NCBI GenBank assembly: GCA_051004735.1
Contig: JBPCKA010000038.1
Span: 1 to 59,165 of the forward strand
DNA: 59,165 nt
Source: Euzebya sp051004735
GTDB taxonomy: Bacteria; Actinomycetota; Nitriliruptoria; Euzebyales; Euzebyaceae
Direction of reading: 5' to 3'
Shown here in pieces: positions 25,511 to 33,508 of the stretch (its first letter is position 1; every line of letters begins with the position of its first letter). The notes below the pieces were generated by a model. It did no database searches. It saw nothing but the letters and a program-made list of their open reading frames with translations, and was not told where the DNA came from. Position numbers and translations under genes: made by a program.

Positions 25511-26488
25511 ATGACGGCAAATCGCAACGACGACGGCACACGCACGGGATTTGGATCCCTGTCCTCATCAGGGCTGAACTGGGATTCCCTGCCGATGAAA
25601 CTGTTCATGGGTGGCAACGCGAGGTTCTGGAATCCGGCTGACATCGATTTCACCCAGGACGCCAAGGATTGGGCGGCGCTGGGACCGGATGAACAGTTTC
25701 TGATCAAGACGCTCACCTCACTGTTCATGGCCGGAGAGGAAGCCGTGACCGAGGACATCCAACCGTTCATGCAGGCCATGAGCGCCGAGGGTCGGCTGGG
25801 CGATGAGATGTATCTGACCCAGTTCGCCTTCGAGGAGGCGAAGCACTGCCAGGCCTTCCGACTGTGGCTTGATGCCATCGGCGTGACCGAGGATCTGCAT
25901 CCCTACGTCGAGCAGAACCAGGGCTATCAGCGGATCTTCTATGACGAGTTGCCCAAGCGACTGGGGGCCTTGCGCAGCGACCATTCGCCCGAGGCGCAAG
26001 TCCGCGCGTCGGTGACCTACAACCACATCGTCGAGGGGACGCTGGCGCTGACCGGCTACTACATCTGGAATCGCATCATCACCGAGCGCGGCATCCTGCC
26101 AGGCATGCAGACCATCGTGGCCCGCATCGGTGATGACGAGCGCCGGCACATGGCCTGGGGCACCTTCACCTGCCGTCGGCACGTGGCTGCGGATGCGGGT
26201 ATGTGGGACGTGGTGCAGGACCAGATGCAGGCAATGCTGCAACCGGCCCTGGACATCGTGAAGGACCCCTACGAGCGCTATCCGGAGAAGATCCAGGCGA
26301 CCAACATCCTGGGCGACATGGATGAGGTGGTGCAGTACGCCTTTGACAAGGGCACCAGACGGCTTGGCACCATCCAGTCCGCCGTCGGGCGTGACGTCGC
26401 CGCGATCGACCTGGACTACACCCCGGCGGAACTCGAAGACACCTTCGCCCAGGAGGACGCCCAGGAGTTGGCCCGCCTCACCGCCTGA
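25511..26488 (+). CDS. R2-like ligand-binding oxidase (R2lox, Mn/Fe)
   Basis: A 325-residue ferritin-fold protein related to the ribonucleotide reductase R2 subunit but of the R2lox group (Mycobacterium tuberculosis Rv0233 type). Metal ligands are Glu76 (GEEAVTED), Glu109 and His112 (EEAKHCQAF), Glu175 (YNHIVEGT), Glu210 and His213 (DDERRHMAW). Val79 and Tyr170 have the spacing of the residues that form the Val-Tyr ether crosslink in characterised R2lox proteins, which assemble a Mn/Fe cofactor and hold a long-chain fatty-acid-like ligand. The physiological reaction of the family is not settled. ATG at 25511 has AGGA upstream. Divergence from a double acyl-CoA dehydrogenase is consistent with a lipid-related role. 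Confidence 0.92.
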   Translation: MTANRNDDGTRTGFGSLSSSGLNWDSLPMKLFMGGNARFWNPADIDFTQDAKDWAALGPDEQFLIKTLTSLFMAGEEAVTEDIQPFMQAMSAEGRLGDEMYLTQFAFEEAKHCQAFRLWLDAIGVTEDLHPYVEQNQGYQRIFYDELPKRLGALRSDHSPEAQVRASVTYNHIVEGTLALTGYYIWNRIITERGILPGMQTIVARIGDDERRHMAWGTFTCRRHVAADAGMWDVVQDQMQAMLQPALDIVKDPYERYPEKIQATNILGDMDEVVQYAFDKGTRRLGTIQSAVGRDVAAIDLDYTPAELEDTFAQEDAQELARLTA

Positions 26489-26498
26489 GCGCGGACTC

Positions 26499-27188
26499 CT
26501 ACGACGGGGAGGGCAGCAGCCGGGACCGCTCGGCCTGGCAGCCCCAGAGGACTGCGTCGGGGTCGGCGGCGGACAACAGCGCAGCGACCTCCTGGCTGCT
26601 GGTCAGCCATGCCCGGTCGTCCTCACCGGCCGCAAAGACAATGCCGGCCAGGCGGCCATCGGCGGTGAACCCGCCGGCGCCACTGTCGCCGGTGGCCACC
26701 GTGGCGGTGAGTTCATATCCCATGCGGGTGTCACGGGCCTTCTCCCGCAGTCGCTCCATCCTGATGCGCACCCGTCGCCGCACGGTCGCGGGTAGGGGTC
26801 CTGAAACTGCGGTTGCGAGGGTCAGCGACTCGCCGGCGTCCACTTGAGCCCGGCGCACGGGCGGCTGGTCCAGACCGGCCACACGGAGCAGCGCCAGATC
26901 CGAGCGGGTGTCCACCGCGATGACCTGGGCCACCCGGTGGGCCCCTAGGCCCCAGGAAGCCCACACCTGGTCGGCCTCAAGCACGACGTGGGCGGCGGTG
27001 ACCGCCAGATCGCCTCCCACCGGCACGGCCGTGCCATCGTTGGCGCGACCGAAGCCGCACCCACTGGTGTTCACCATGACCACCGGTGGCAACTGCCGGT
27101 GGTTCAAGGGTAGGGGGGCGGCCGGAGCGGATCCGGTGACCAGCAACAGTGCGGTCACCGCGAGCCACACCGGCCGCACGCCGCGCAC
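26499..27188 (-). CDS. Secreted trypsin-like serine protease
   Basis: A 229-residue chymotrypsin-fold protease exported by a signal peptide (VWLAVTALLLVTGSAPA). The catalytic triad is visible: His67 in LAVTAAHVV, Asp97 in VDTRSDLALL, Ser169 in ATGDSGAGGF. Cys44 and Cys217 could form a disulfide. No PDZ domain follows, unlike HtrA. GTG at 27188 is chosen because its G is also the last base of the TRAP-binding-protein TAG stop (TAGTG), giving translational coupling; longer readings lose the clean signal peptide. It is therefore the last gene of the TRAP operon and acts outside the membrane. Confidence 0.82.
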   Translation of the reverse strand: MRGVRPVWLAVTALLLVTGSAPAAPLPLNHRQLPPVVMVNTSGCGFGRANDGTAVPVGGDLAVTAAHVVLEADQVWASWGLGAHRVAQVIAVDTRSDLALLRVAGLDQPPVRRAQVDAGESLTLATAVSGPLPATVRRRVRIRMERLREKARDTRMGYELTATVATGDSGAGGFTADGRLAGIVFAAGEDDRAWLTSSQEVAALLSAADPDAVLWGCQAERSRLLPSPS

Positions 27189-28471
27189 TAGGACGCCGTA
27201 AACGCGGCGTTCTCGTAGGCCAGTTCGCAGGTGCCGTGCCATTCCCGCGTGGCATCGCGGAATGGGCGCCAGTGTGCCAGGACGGTGGCGAAGGCCTCGT
27301 CCTGCTCAGCCAGCTCGTTCAGCAGGTTCTCCGACTCCTCTTTGGCCGCGGCCAGCATGTCGTCGGGGAACGGCCGCACATCGGCGCCGTCATCACGGAT
27401 GGCCTGCAGGGCAGCTGGCTGGATCGAGTCGTAGTAGCCCATCAACCGGGAGTGGGACAACTCCGCGGCGATGTCCAGGATGCTCTTGTACTCATCTGGC
27501 AGGGCGTCGTAGGCCTCAAGGCTTGCAAAGACATCCAGCGTGGCGCCTGGCTCCCAGAAGCCCGGGTAGTAGTAGAAGTCGCCGGCCTCACCAAGCCCCA
27601 GCGTGTTGTCGTCGAAGGGCCCGACGAACTCGGCTGCGTCGATGGCACCGGTCTGCAGTGCCTGGGCGATCTCCCCGCCGGGGAGGTTCTGGGTGGTCAC
27701 ACCCAGACGCGACAGGACCTCGCCGCCCTGACCGGGGATCCGCATGACGATTCCCTGTAGGTCAGCCAGGCTGTTGATCTCGACGTTGAAGAACCCGCCC
27801 ATCTGACAACCGGTGTTGCCCGCGGGGAAGTTGATGACACCGAACTCGCGATAGGCCTCACGTAGGACGTCAAGACCACGCATGCCATTCTCATCCCGGT
27901 AGCTGTACAGCCAGGCGTGCTGTTGGCGGTAGGTCAGACCGAAGGGTACGGCCGTGCCGAAGGCGAACACCGGGCTCTTGCCGATGTAGTAGTAGGAGGC
28001 GGTGTGACCGGCAGGGACGGCACCGGACTGCAGCACGTCGATGACCTCCAGTGCCCCAGCCAGTTCACCTGCCTGCTTGGCTTCGATGGTGAACCGACCA
28101 CCGGACAGTGCGCCGACCACCTGGGCGAAGCCGACGGCGCCGACCCCGTTCTCCTCGGTGCCGAACAGGGTCGCAAGCCCGGCGGGCCAACTGGTCGTCA
28201 TCTCCCAGTTGACCTCTGGTAGGTCACCGCCGCCGGTCAGGTCAACAGTTTCTGGTTCGCCGCCCCCGGCTGGCGCGTCGGCCGTCTCGGTCGGATCACT
28301 GCCGGTCTCGCTGCCGGCCTCACTGGCGGTTGAATCACCGTCCCCGGCTCCTGAGCAGGCGCTGAGCAGGGCTGCTGTGCCGGCCATGCCGGCCATGGTC
28401 AGAAAGCGACGGCGGTCAGCCCCGGGCAGGGTGATTGGGCCGGGCTCTTCGGTGTCGATTGGTTCTGTCAT
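27188..28471 (-). CDS. dctP: TRAP transporter solute-binding lipoprotein (DctP family)
   Basis: A 427-residue extracytoplasmic receptor for a TRAP (sodium-driven) importer. ATG at 28471 follows AAGGGAG. The N-terminus has a twin-arginine motif (DRRRFLTMAG) and a lipobox LLSAC, so it is probably Tat-exported and lipid-anchored, then an acidic Gly/Ser linker. The mature domain has DctP-family features: EMTTSWPAGLATLFG, FEGF-like regions with IDAAEFVGPFDD, GFWEPGATLDVFAS. The 'AAEFVGPFDD' with an aromatic-rich pocket and Arg near VMRIPG resembles receptors for organic (2-oxo) acids; exact ligand unknown. It follows the large permease gene by 47 bases. Confidence 0.88.
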   Translation of the reverse strand: MTEPIDTEEPGPITLPGADRRRFLTMAGMAGTAALLSACSGAGDGDSTASEAGSETGSDPTETADAPAGGGEPETVDLTGGGDLPEVNWEMTTSWPAGLATLFGTEENGVGAVGFAQVVGALSGGRFTIEAKQAGELAGALEVIDVLQSGAVPAGHTASYYYIGKSPVFAFGTAVPFGLTYRQQHAWLYSYRDENGMRGLDVLREAYREFGVINFPAGNTGCQMGGFFNVEINSLADLQGIVMRIPGQGGEVLSRLGVTTQNLPGGEIAQALQTGAIDAAEFVGPFDDNTLGLGEAGDFYYYPGFWEPGATLDVFASLEAYDALPDEYKSILDIAAELSHSRLMGYYDSIQPAALQAIRDDGADVRPFPDDMLAAAKEESENLLNELAEQDEAFATVLAHWRPFRDATREWHGTCELAYENAAFTAS

Positions 28472-28518
28472 GGTGATACTCCCTTGTTGTGTGATGGACG
28501 GTGGGCGGATGGACGGAC

Positions 28519-29850
28519 TCACAGCAATACGGTCACGATTGAGGGCACGGCCATGACCATGATCAGCGCAGCGCACTGCAGGACCATGAACGGCAACGCG
28601 CCTTTGTGGATGCTAGAGGTCTTGACCTCCGGCGGTTTGACTCCTTGGAGGTAGAACAAGGAGAAGCCGACGGGAGGGGAAATGAAGGCGATGTTGAGGT
28701 TGATGGCCATCAACACGGTGAACCAGATGAACTCGGCCTCGGTGAAGCCAAGGGCGAGCATGGCCGGCACGAAGATGGGCACCACGATGAAGGTGATTTC
28801 CAGGAACTCAAGATTGATGCCCAGCAGGAACACCGCGATCATCGCCACGATCACAAAGCCCCACTTGCCCCCGCCGATGCCTGACAGCCATTCCGTGGCC
28901 TGCTGCTGGCCACCCAACCGCTCGAACACCTGGGCGAAGAAGGTGGAGGAGAACAACAGGGTCATGACCAGGATCACGATGTTGGCCGTGGCCCGTAGCG
29001 ACTTGCGCATCATCTCCCACGTCAAGCGTCGGTTCGCCGCTGCCAGGATCAATGCCCCCAGTGCCCCGACGGCACCCGACTCCGAGGGGGTGGCAATTCC
29101 TCCGAAGATCGCATACAGAACCGCGGCGATGAGCAGCAGCGGTGGCAGCAGGGCGACCAGCACCTCCCGCACCAGTGCCATCCCCTTGAAAATCCGCTCC
29201 GACTCCGGCATGGCCGGGGCCTTCTCGGGATGCCGCCAGGCAACGTAGGCCACATACCCGGCATACATCCCGGCCAGCAACACGCCTGGCAGCAAGGCGC
29301 CACGGAACAGTCCCAGGACCGAGATGTTCATCTGCTGTGCCAGCAGGATCAGCACCAGGCTGGGAGGCAGCAGTTGGGCCAAGGTTCCAGAGGCCACGAT
29401 GACCCCGGTCGCCAGCTTGTGGTCATAACCGTACTTGATCATGGTCGGCAGTGACAGCAGGCCCATGACGATGACGGTGGCGGCAACCACGCCCGTGGCG
29501 GCCGCCAGCAGGGTGCCGACCACGACCACCGCGATGGCGACGCCGCCCCGCAGTTTGCCCATGACCAGGCCGATGGATCGCAGCAACCGTTCAGCCACGC
29601 CCGATTGCTCAAGGACGGCACCCATCAGGACGAAGAACGGGATCGCCAGCAGGGTCTGGTTGGACAGCGTCGGGAACCACCGGGATGGCAACAACGTCAG
29701 CGACGCTGGATCGAATACCCCCAGCAGGTCGCCAACGAACGTGAACAGCAGAGCGGTCCCGGCAAAGCAGTAGGCCACGTTGTAGCCGATGAGGAGCAAT
29801 GCCAGGAACACCAAGAACATGACGAAGGACAGGATGACGCCGACGTCCAT
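28519..29850 (-). CDS. dctM: TRAP transporter large permease subunit (DctM)
   Basis: A 443-residue integral membrane protein with about twelve helices, the transport-conducting subunit. Typical motifs are AIPFFVLMGAVLEQSG, GGVAIAVVVVGTLLAAATGVVAATVIVMG, LPPSLVLILLAQQMNIS and the second half INLEFLEITFIVVPIFVPAM with INLNIAFISPPVG near the end. ATG at 29850 lies two bases past the stop of the small subunit; a much longer frame upstream is antiparallel shadow of that gene. The pair forms the sodium-coupled channel that works with the DctP receptor. Confidence 0.92.
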   Translation of the reverse strand: MDVGVILSFVMFLVFLALLLIGYNVAYCFAGTALLFTFVGDLLGVFDPASLTLLPSRWFPTLSNQTLLAIPFFVLMGAVLEQSGVAERLLRSIGLVMGKLRGGVAIAVVVVGTLLAAATGVVAATVIVMGLLSLPTMIKYGYDHKLATGVIVASGTLAQLLPPSLVLILLAQQMNISVLGLFRGALLPGVLLAGMYAGYVAYVAWRHPEKAPAMPESERIFKGMALVREVLVALLPPLLLIAAVLYAIFGGIATPSESGAVGALGALILAAANRRLTWEMMRKSLRATANIVILVMTLLFSSTFFAQVFERLGGQQQATEWLSGIGGGKWGFVIVAMIAVFLLGINLEFLEITFIVVPIFVPAMLALGFTEAEFIWFTVLMAINLNIAFISPPVGFSLFYLQGVKPPEVKTSSIHKGALPFMVLQCAALIMVMAVPSIVTVLL

Positions 29851-29852
29851 CG

Positions 29853-30533
29853 CTACTCCACCCTGATCGTCGGGTCGAAGTCGGCCACCATGACCTCGTC
29901 GTGACCCTGCAGGATCAGCAGATTCCGGATCATCTCGGCCAGGGTCTGCAGGGCCAGCAGCGTGAAGCCGACCACCATCAGAAACTTGACCGGCCCCAAG
30001 GCCAACCCGTCGGGGCTGGCTGAGGTCTCCCAGATCTCCCACACCCGCCAGGTACTCCAGGTCCCGTCGAAGCCGCGTCCCATTGCGGTGGCAGCGAACG
30101 GCCAGGTCAACCGGATGGCCAGGATGGTGAAGGGCAGAAACAACACGGTGTGCAGCACCAGATCGATGGCCGCCTTGCGGCGTTTGGAGTAGTTGACGTG
30201 CCAGAAGTCGACCCGCGGGTTCAACTGGTGCTTCATGGCGTAGGGGAAGCCGATCAGAAACACCACGGCGTATATCTGCCACTGTGAATCGATGTAGAGA
30301 TTGCTGACCAACGTCTGACTGCTTTCCCGCCCGTAGTAGCGCAACACGACGTTGAGGATGCCGATGACGAAGATGACGGCCACCAGACGCGCCGCCAGCC
30401 AACCCCCTGCTTCGGCGATCTGGTCCACACCCACGCGAAAGCCGTTCAAGAACCTTGCCCAGAGGGGGAACTCGGGCGGCGGGGAGTCGTCGAGATTCGT
30501 CGGCAAGTCGTCCGCGGGATCATCGGCTGTCAT
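29853..30533 (-). CDS. dctQ: TRAP transporter small permease subunit (DctQ)
   Basis: A 226-residue protein with four transmembrane helices and a large loop. The family patterns NVVLRYYG, QTLVSNLYIDSQWQIYAVVFLIGFPYAMKHQLNPRVDFWHV and FLMVVGFTLLALQTLAEMIRNLLIL are clear. ATG 30533 follows AAGGAG by seven bases and is the first gene of the four-gene operon dctQ-dctM-dctP-protease. It is longer than many DctQ proteins because of an acidic N-terminal extension. An inverted repeat sits in its promoter. Confidence 0.88.
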   Translation of the reverse strand: MTADDPADDLPTNLDDSPPPEFPLWARFLNGFRVGVDQIAEAGGWLAARLVAVIFVIGILNVVLRYYGRESSQTLVSNLYIDSQWQIYAVVFLIGFPYAMKHQLNPRVDFWHVNYSKRRKAAIDLVLHTVLFLPFTILAIRLTWPFAATAMGRGFDGTWSTWRVWEIWETSASPDGLALGPVKFLMVVGFTLLALQTLAEMIRNLLILQGHDEVMVADFDPTIRVE

Positions 30534-30557
30534 CGTGCTCCTTGAAGTCAGGAGCAT

Positions 30558-30588
30558 GTACCCAACGTGACCTGGGTACCTCAGGTCA
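30558..30588. promoter_or_regulatory. Nested inverted repeats upstream of the TRAP operon
   Basis: GTACCCA (30558-30564) pairs with TGGGTAC (30573-30579), and TGACCTG (30568-30574) with CAGGTCA (30582-30588) around a GGTACC core. They lie 25-55 bases before dctQ and just after the convergent-side methyltransferase end, so they may combine operator and terminator roles. Confidence 0.45.
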
Positions 30589-30597
30589 AGGATTTCC

Positions 30598-31236
30598 TCA
30601 GATCTGAGGCTGGTACACGGCCACCAGGATCCCATCGCCCAGTGGCAGGATCAGTCCCGCCAGGGCTGGATCGTCGGTGACCGCGTCATTGAATCTGCGC
30701 AGGCCCTCGGTCTGTTCGTCATCAACCAGAGGATCGGCAACCCGGCCGCCGGACAGCACGTTGTCGGCGATCAGGACCCCGCCCGGGCGCAGCAGCCGTT
30801 TGGCGTGTTCCAGATACTCGGCGTACTCAGATTTCTGCCCGTCGATGAACACGATGTCGTAGGCAGCGTCAGCCAGTTTGGGCAACATCTGCGTGGCGGG
30901 ACCGAGTAGCGAGCGAACCCGGCCGCTCAGACCTGCCTCGGCAAACGCCTGCTGCGCCAGGGATTGGTTGGCCGAATCGATTTCGATGGTGGTGAGGATG
31001 CCCTTCGGGTCCATCCCTCCGAGGAACCACAGGCCGCTGTACCCGCCACCCGTCCCGATCTCCACGACCGTCCGCGCCGCGGTCGCCCGGGCCAGGAATC
31101 GCAGAACCGCTCCGTTCTCGGCCGGCACGGCCGAAATGTCGGCTTCTTCACTCCTGGCCCGAGCCGCCCGCAGAGGTTCGTCTTCTCCCTCAGCGAGCCC
31201 TCGCAGATAGGTCGCGATGCGCTGATCATTGAGCAT
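30598..31236 (-). CDS. SAM-dependent O-methyltransferase (Rv1220c-like)
   Basis: A 212-residue class I methyltransferase of the catechol-O-methyltransferase-like (Methyltransf_3) family. Motif I VVEIGTGGGYSGLWFL, the acidic ribose-binding TTIEIDSANQ, and YDIVFIDGQKSEYAEYL (metal/substrate loop) are all present, followed by GGVLIADNVLSGGRVADP. It is divergent from the SigE-like sigma factor, the same arrangement as Rv1220c-sigE in mycobacteria, which supports both calls. The methyl acceptor is unknown. Confidence 0.88.
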   Translation of the reverse strand: MLNDQRIATYLRGLAEGEDEPLRAARARSEEADISAVPAENGAVLRFLARATAARTVVEIGTGGGYSGLWFLGGMDPKGILTTIEIDSANQSLAQQAFAEAGLSGRVRSLLGPATQMLPKLADAAYDIVFIDGQKSEYAEYLEHAKRLLRPGGVLIADNVLSGGRVADPLVDDEQTEGLRRFNDAVTDDPALAGLILPLGDGILVAVYQPQI

Positions 31237-31272
31237 TGGAGGCAGCCTACCCGCACCACGCGTGCCGACTAC

Positions 31273-31298
31273 GGAACATCAACGGTCGTGCTCGCGTT
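31273..31298 (+). promoter_or_regulatory. ECF-type promoter upstream of the SigE-like gene
   Basis: GGAAC (31273-31277), 17-base spacer, CGTT (31295-31298) matches the -35/-10 pattern recognised by SigE/SigH-group factors. It lies 54 bases before the sigma-factor start, suggesting autoregulation. Confidence 0.6.
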
Positions 31299-31351
31299 GG
31301 AGGGTTCGCAACACCACCCAAGATCTTCGGCCACCGGCAAGGAGCATCCGT

Positions 31352-31987
31352 ATGGCACGTCGCAATCGTGACCACAGGCGTCACGACGTGCACGCGCCCG
31401 CGGTCGCGAGCGATCCACGACCCAGTTGGGGAGATGTCGCCGACCAGTACGGCCGGACCATCTACAACATGGCCTACCGGTTGACCGGCGATCCACACGA
31501 CGCTGCGGATCTGGCCCAGGACGTGTTCGTGCGGGTGTATCGCAATCTCCACCGCTACCAACCGGGCACCTTCGACGGGTGGCTGTACCGCATCACCAAG
31601 AACCTGTTTTTGGATCAGGTCCGGCGCACGCAGCGGATCAGGTTGCAGCCCCTTGATCAGGATGACTGGAAAGAGCCCACCTGCGAGGAGCCAGGCCCGG
31701 CCGACCTGATCGAACGCCGGACGCTTGAATCCAGCCTGGAGCAGGGACTGCTGGCGCTCTCACCAGACTTTCGGCTGGCCGTGGTGCTGTGTGACGTCGA
31801 GGGACTGACCTATGAGGAGGTGGCCGACATTACCGGCTGGCCCCTGGGTACGGTCAGGTCGCGCATCCACCGGGGACGACGGGGGTTGAAGACCTACATC
31901 GAGCAGATGGCGGCCGACGGCGGGCACCCCGAGGACGTCGTCATCGCTCGGCGAGCAGAGCACGCGGCCGGTGAACTGGATGACTGA
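31352..31987 (+). CDS. sigE: ECF sigma factor, SigE-like
   Basis: A 211-residue extracytoplasmic-function sigma factor. Region 2 is seen in IYNMAYRLTGDPHDAADLAQDVFVRVYRNLHRYQPGTFDGWLYRITKNLFLDQVRR, and region 4 in LSPDFRLAVVLCDVEGLTYEEVADITGWPLGTVRSRIHRGRRGLK. ATG at 31352 has AAGGAG nine bases upstream. Neighbours define the subtype: an Rv1220c-like methyltransferase upstream, a zinc anti-sigma factor overlapping its end and an RseB-like protein next, so it probably controls a cell-envelope stress response. The promoter carries a SigE-type GGAAC/CGTT pair. Confidence 0.9.
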   Translation: MARRNRDHRRHDVHAPAVASDPRPSWGDVADQYGRTIYNMAYRLTGDPHDAADLAQDVFVRVYRNLHRYQPGTFDGWLYRITKNLFLDQVRRTQRIRLQPLDQDDWKEPTCEEPGPADLIERRTLESSLEQGLLALSPDFRLAVVLCDVEGLTYEEVADITGWPLGTVRSRIHRGRRGLKTYIEQMAADGGHPEDVVIARRAEHAAGELDD

Positions 31988-32438
31988 ACGTCACACGTGT
32001 GCCGATCACGAACCGGAACTTTCGGCGCTACTGGATGGCAGGCTCAGCGGCCATGCCGCGGCACGGCTCCGGGCACACCTGGTCGACTGCCCCGGCTGTC
32101 TGGCCGAACTGGAGGGGCTGCGGCGCGCCCGGAGTCTGTTGCGTTCGTTGCCCGTACGGGAGGTCCCGGCCGGGCTGTACACCTCCTCAGTGGTTACTGC
32201 CCGCAGCACCGAGCAGGTTGCTGAATCCCACGCATCCCCTCTGCTGAGCACTCGTCGGCTGGTCGGCACAGCCGCGGTCACGACAATCGCCGTGATGGTT
32301 GTCGCCTTCGGCGTCGGCGGAGGTCCGGTGGCCGCCCCCACCGTCCGTGTCGACGTCCAGACCTTCGTCCAACAGCATGGCAGCGTCGTGGGCGGACAGG
32401 CGATTCCAGCCCCGGTACTGATCGCGGAGCACCCATGA
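31980..32438 (+). CDS. rseA: Zinc-dependent anti-sigma factor, RseA-like
   Basis: A 152-residue protein overlapping the sigma gene by eight bases. The N-terminal ZAS/zf-HC2 domain (residues 1-50) holds the His-x3-Cys-x2-Cys motif in RAHLVDCPGCLAEL with an upstream Cys in HTCADHEP, which would bind zinc and clamp the sigma factor. A single transmembrane helix follows (RLVGTAAVTTIAVMVVAFGVGG, about 95-115) and a short outside tail. Release of the sigma factor would come from proteolysis or redox loss of zinc. Confidence 0.88.
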   Translation: MTERHTCADHEPELSALLDGRLSGHAAARLRAHLVDCPGCLAELEGLRRARSLLRSLPVREVPAGLYTSSVVTARSTEQVAESHASPLLSTRRLVGTAAVTTIAVMVVAFGVGGGPVAAPTVRVDVQTFVQQHGSVVGGQAIPAPVLIAEHP

Positions 32439-33400
32439 GCCGGCGCCGCCGGCCAAAGGCCGTCATCGCCATGATGACGGTCCTGTTGACCGTGTGGTTG
32501 CCCCCAACAGGTTCGGTAATGGCTTCAGAGACCGCCGAGAGTTCGCGCGACGCAACCGCACTGTTGCAACAGTCGGCAATCCGTAGCGCGGCCACCGCGT
32601 TGGCTGGGCAGACACTGGTGATGGAGTGGCCGGACGGTCCCGGTCAGCCGTCGCGCACAAGCCGTGAGGTGGTGTCATCTTCGCCCGTGCCAGCAGTGGT
32701 GACCGGGGTGGATCCATCCGGCAAGTACGACATCACGGTGGGCGCCACCGAGCACATCATGGACCGCCTGTGCATCCGCATCGACGTACGACTGGCTGGA
32801 AGCCAGCAACTGCGGGAGCAGGTCTGGGTGGACGATCTCTCGGGAGTCTTCCTGCGGCGCGAGACGTTTGAGAACGGTCAGCCCAGCAGGTCTGTTGCCT
32901 ATCTCTCGCTGGACATCGATGCTCCCGGCACCCAACCGTCCCGCATGGACGAGGGTCGTGAGGTGAGTTCGCCTCAGCAGTTGGCTGCGTTACGGTCCGC
33001 GGGATGGTTGGTGCCTGCTGAACTGCCTGGCTCCTACGAATTGCGCCGGGTGTATGCCCACGCAGGAATCGTCGGGATGCCGTTGCAAGCGGTCTACAGC
33101 GACGGGTTGTACAGCGTGTCACTGTTCATCCAGTCGGGTCGTCCCGACCTGGGACATCTTCCACCCGGTGCGCAGGAGGTCGGTGAGCTGAGTGATCGAC
33201 GGGCCGTTGAATGGTCCGGGCAACTGCCTTCTCGCATGGTGTGGGCCGGCCCTGACCAGGTGTTCACGCTGGTCGGTGATGCTCCCCACGACGAGATCAT
33301 CACCATTGCCCGATCGCTGCCAGCAGCGGACTCAGACAGTCTGCTGTCACGGGTCCGGACAGGTCTAAGACGGATGGTCCAGGCGATCCTGCCTGGCTGA
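32435..33400 (+). CDS. rseB: RseB/MucB-like periplasmic regulator of the sigma factor
   Basis: A 321-residue exported protein with a signal peptide (AVIAMMTVLLTVWLPPTGSVMA). The body has the two-domain RseB pattern: an LolA-like N-terminal domain with LAGQTLVMEW and QVWVDDLSGVFLRRETFENGQPSRSVAYLSLDI, and a small C-terminal domain with PGSYELRRVY, QAVYSDGLYSVSLFIQ. In proteobacteria RseB binds RseA outside the membrane and senses lipid or lipopolysaccharide signals. The gene overlaps rseA by four bases (ATGA). The downstream HtrA and TatB genes found in mycobacteria are absent. Identification rests on fold phrases and context, so it is probable rather than certain. Confidence 0.7.
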   Translation: MSRRRRPKAVIAMMTVLLTVWLPPTGSVMASETAESSRDATALLQQSAIRSAATALAGQTLVMEWPDGPGQPSRTSREVVSSSPVPAVVTGVDPSGKYDITVGATEHIMDRLCIRIDVRLAGSQQLREQVWVDDLSGVFLRRETFENGQPSRSVAYLSLDIDAPGTQPSRMDEGREVSSPQQLAALRSAGWLVPAELPGSYELRRVYAHAGIVGMPLQAVYSDGLYSVSLFIQSGRPDLGHLPPGAQEVGELSDRRAVEWSGQLPSRMVWAGPDQVFTLVGDAPHDEIITIARSLPAADSDSLLSRVRTGLRRMVQAILPG

Positions 33401-33409
33401 CACGTCGCG

Positions 33410-33508
33410 GTGGTGGTCGCGGTGGTGGTCGCGGTGGCACTGGTTGGCGTCGGCCTGATCGCCGTGACGGGGTGGACCGCGCTTGGCAGGGGGCTGCGCG
33501 ACAGCTGA
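33410..33508 (+). CDS. Candidate 32-residue single-helix membrane peptide after rseB
   Basis: Ten bases beyond the rseB stop and in the same frame, a GTG start would give VVVAVVVAVALVGVGLIAVTGWTALGRGLRDS. It is one strong transmembrane helix with a positive C-terminal tail. The first codons are two copies of GTGGTGGTCGCG. It may be a separate small protein, a former C-terminal anchor of RseB cut off by the TGA, or chance; no ribosome site is convincing. Confidence 0.3.
   Translation: MVVAVVVAVALVGVGLIAVTGWTALGRGLRDS

Noticed and set aside
28519..30402. A single 627-residue TRAP permease fusion
   Set aside because: The first 180 residues of that frame are Arg/His-rich shadow of dctQ; true DctM starts at ATG 29850, two bases after the dctQ stop.
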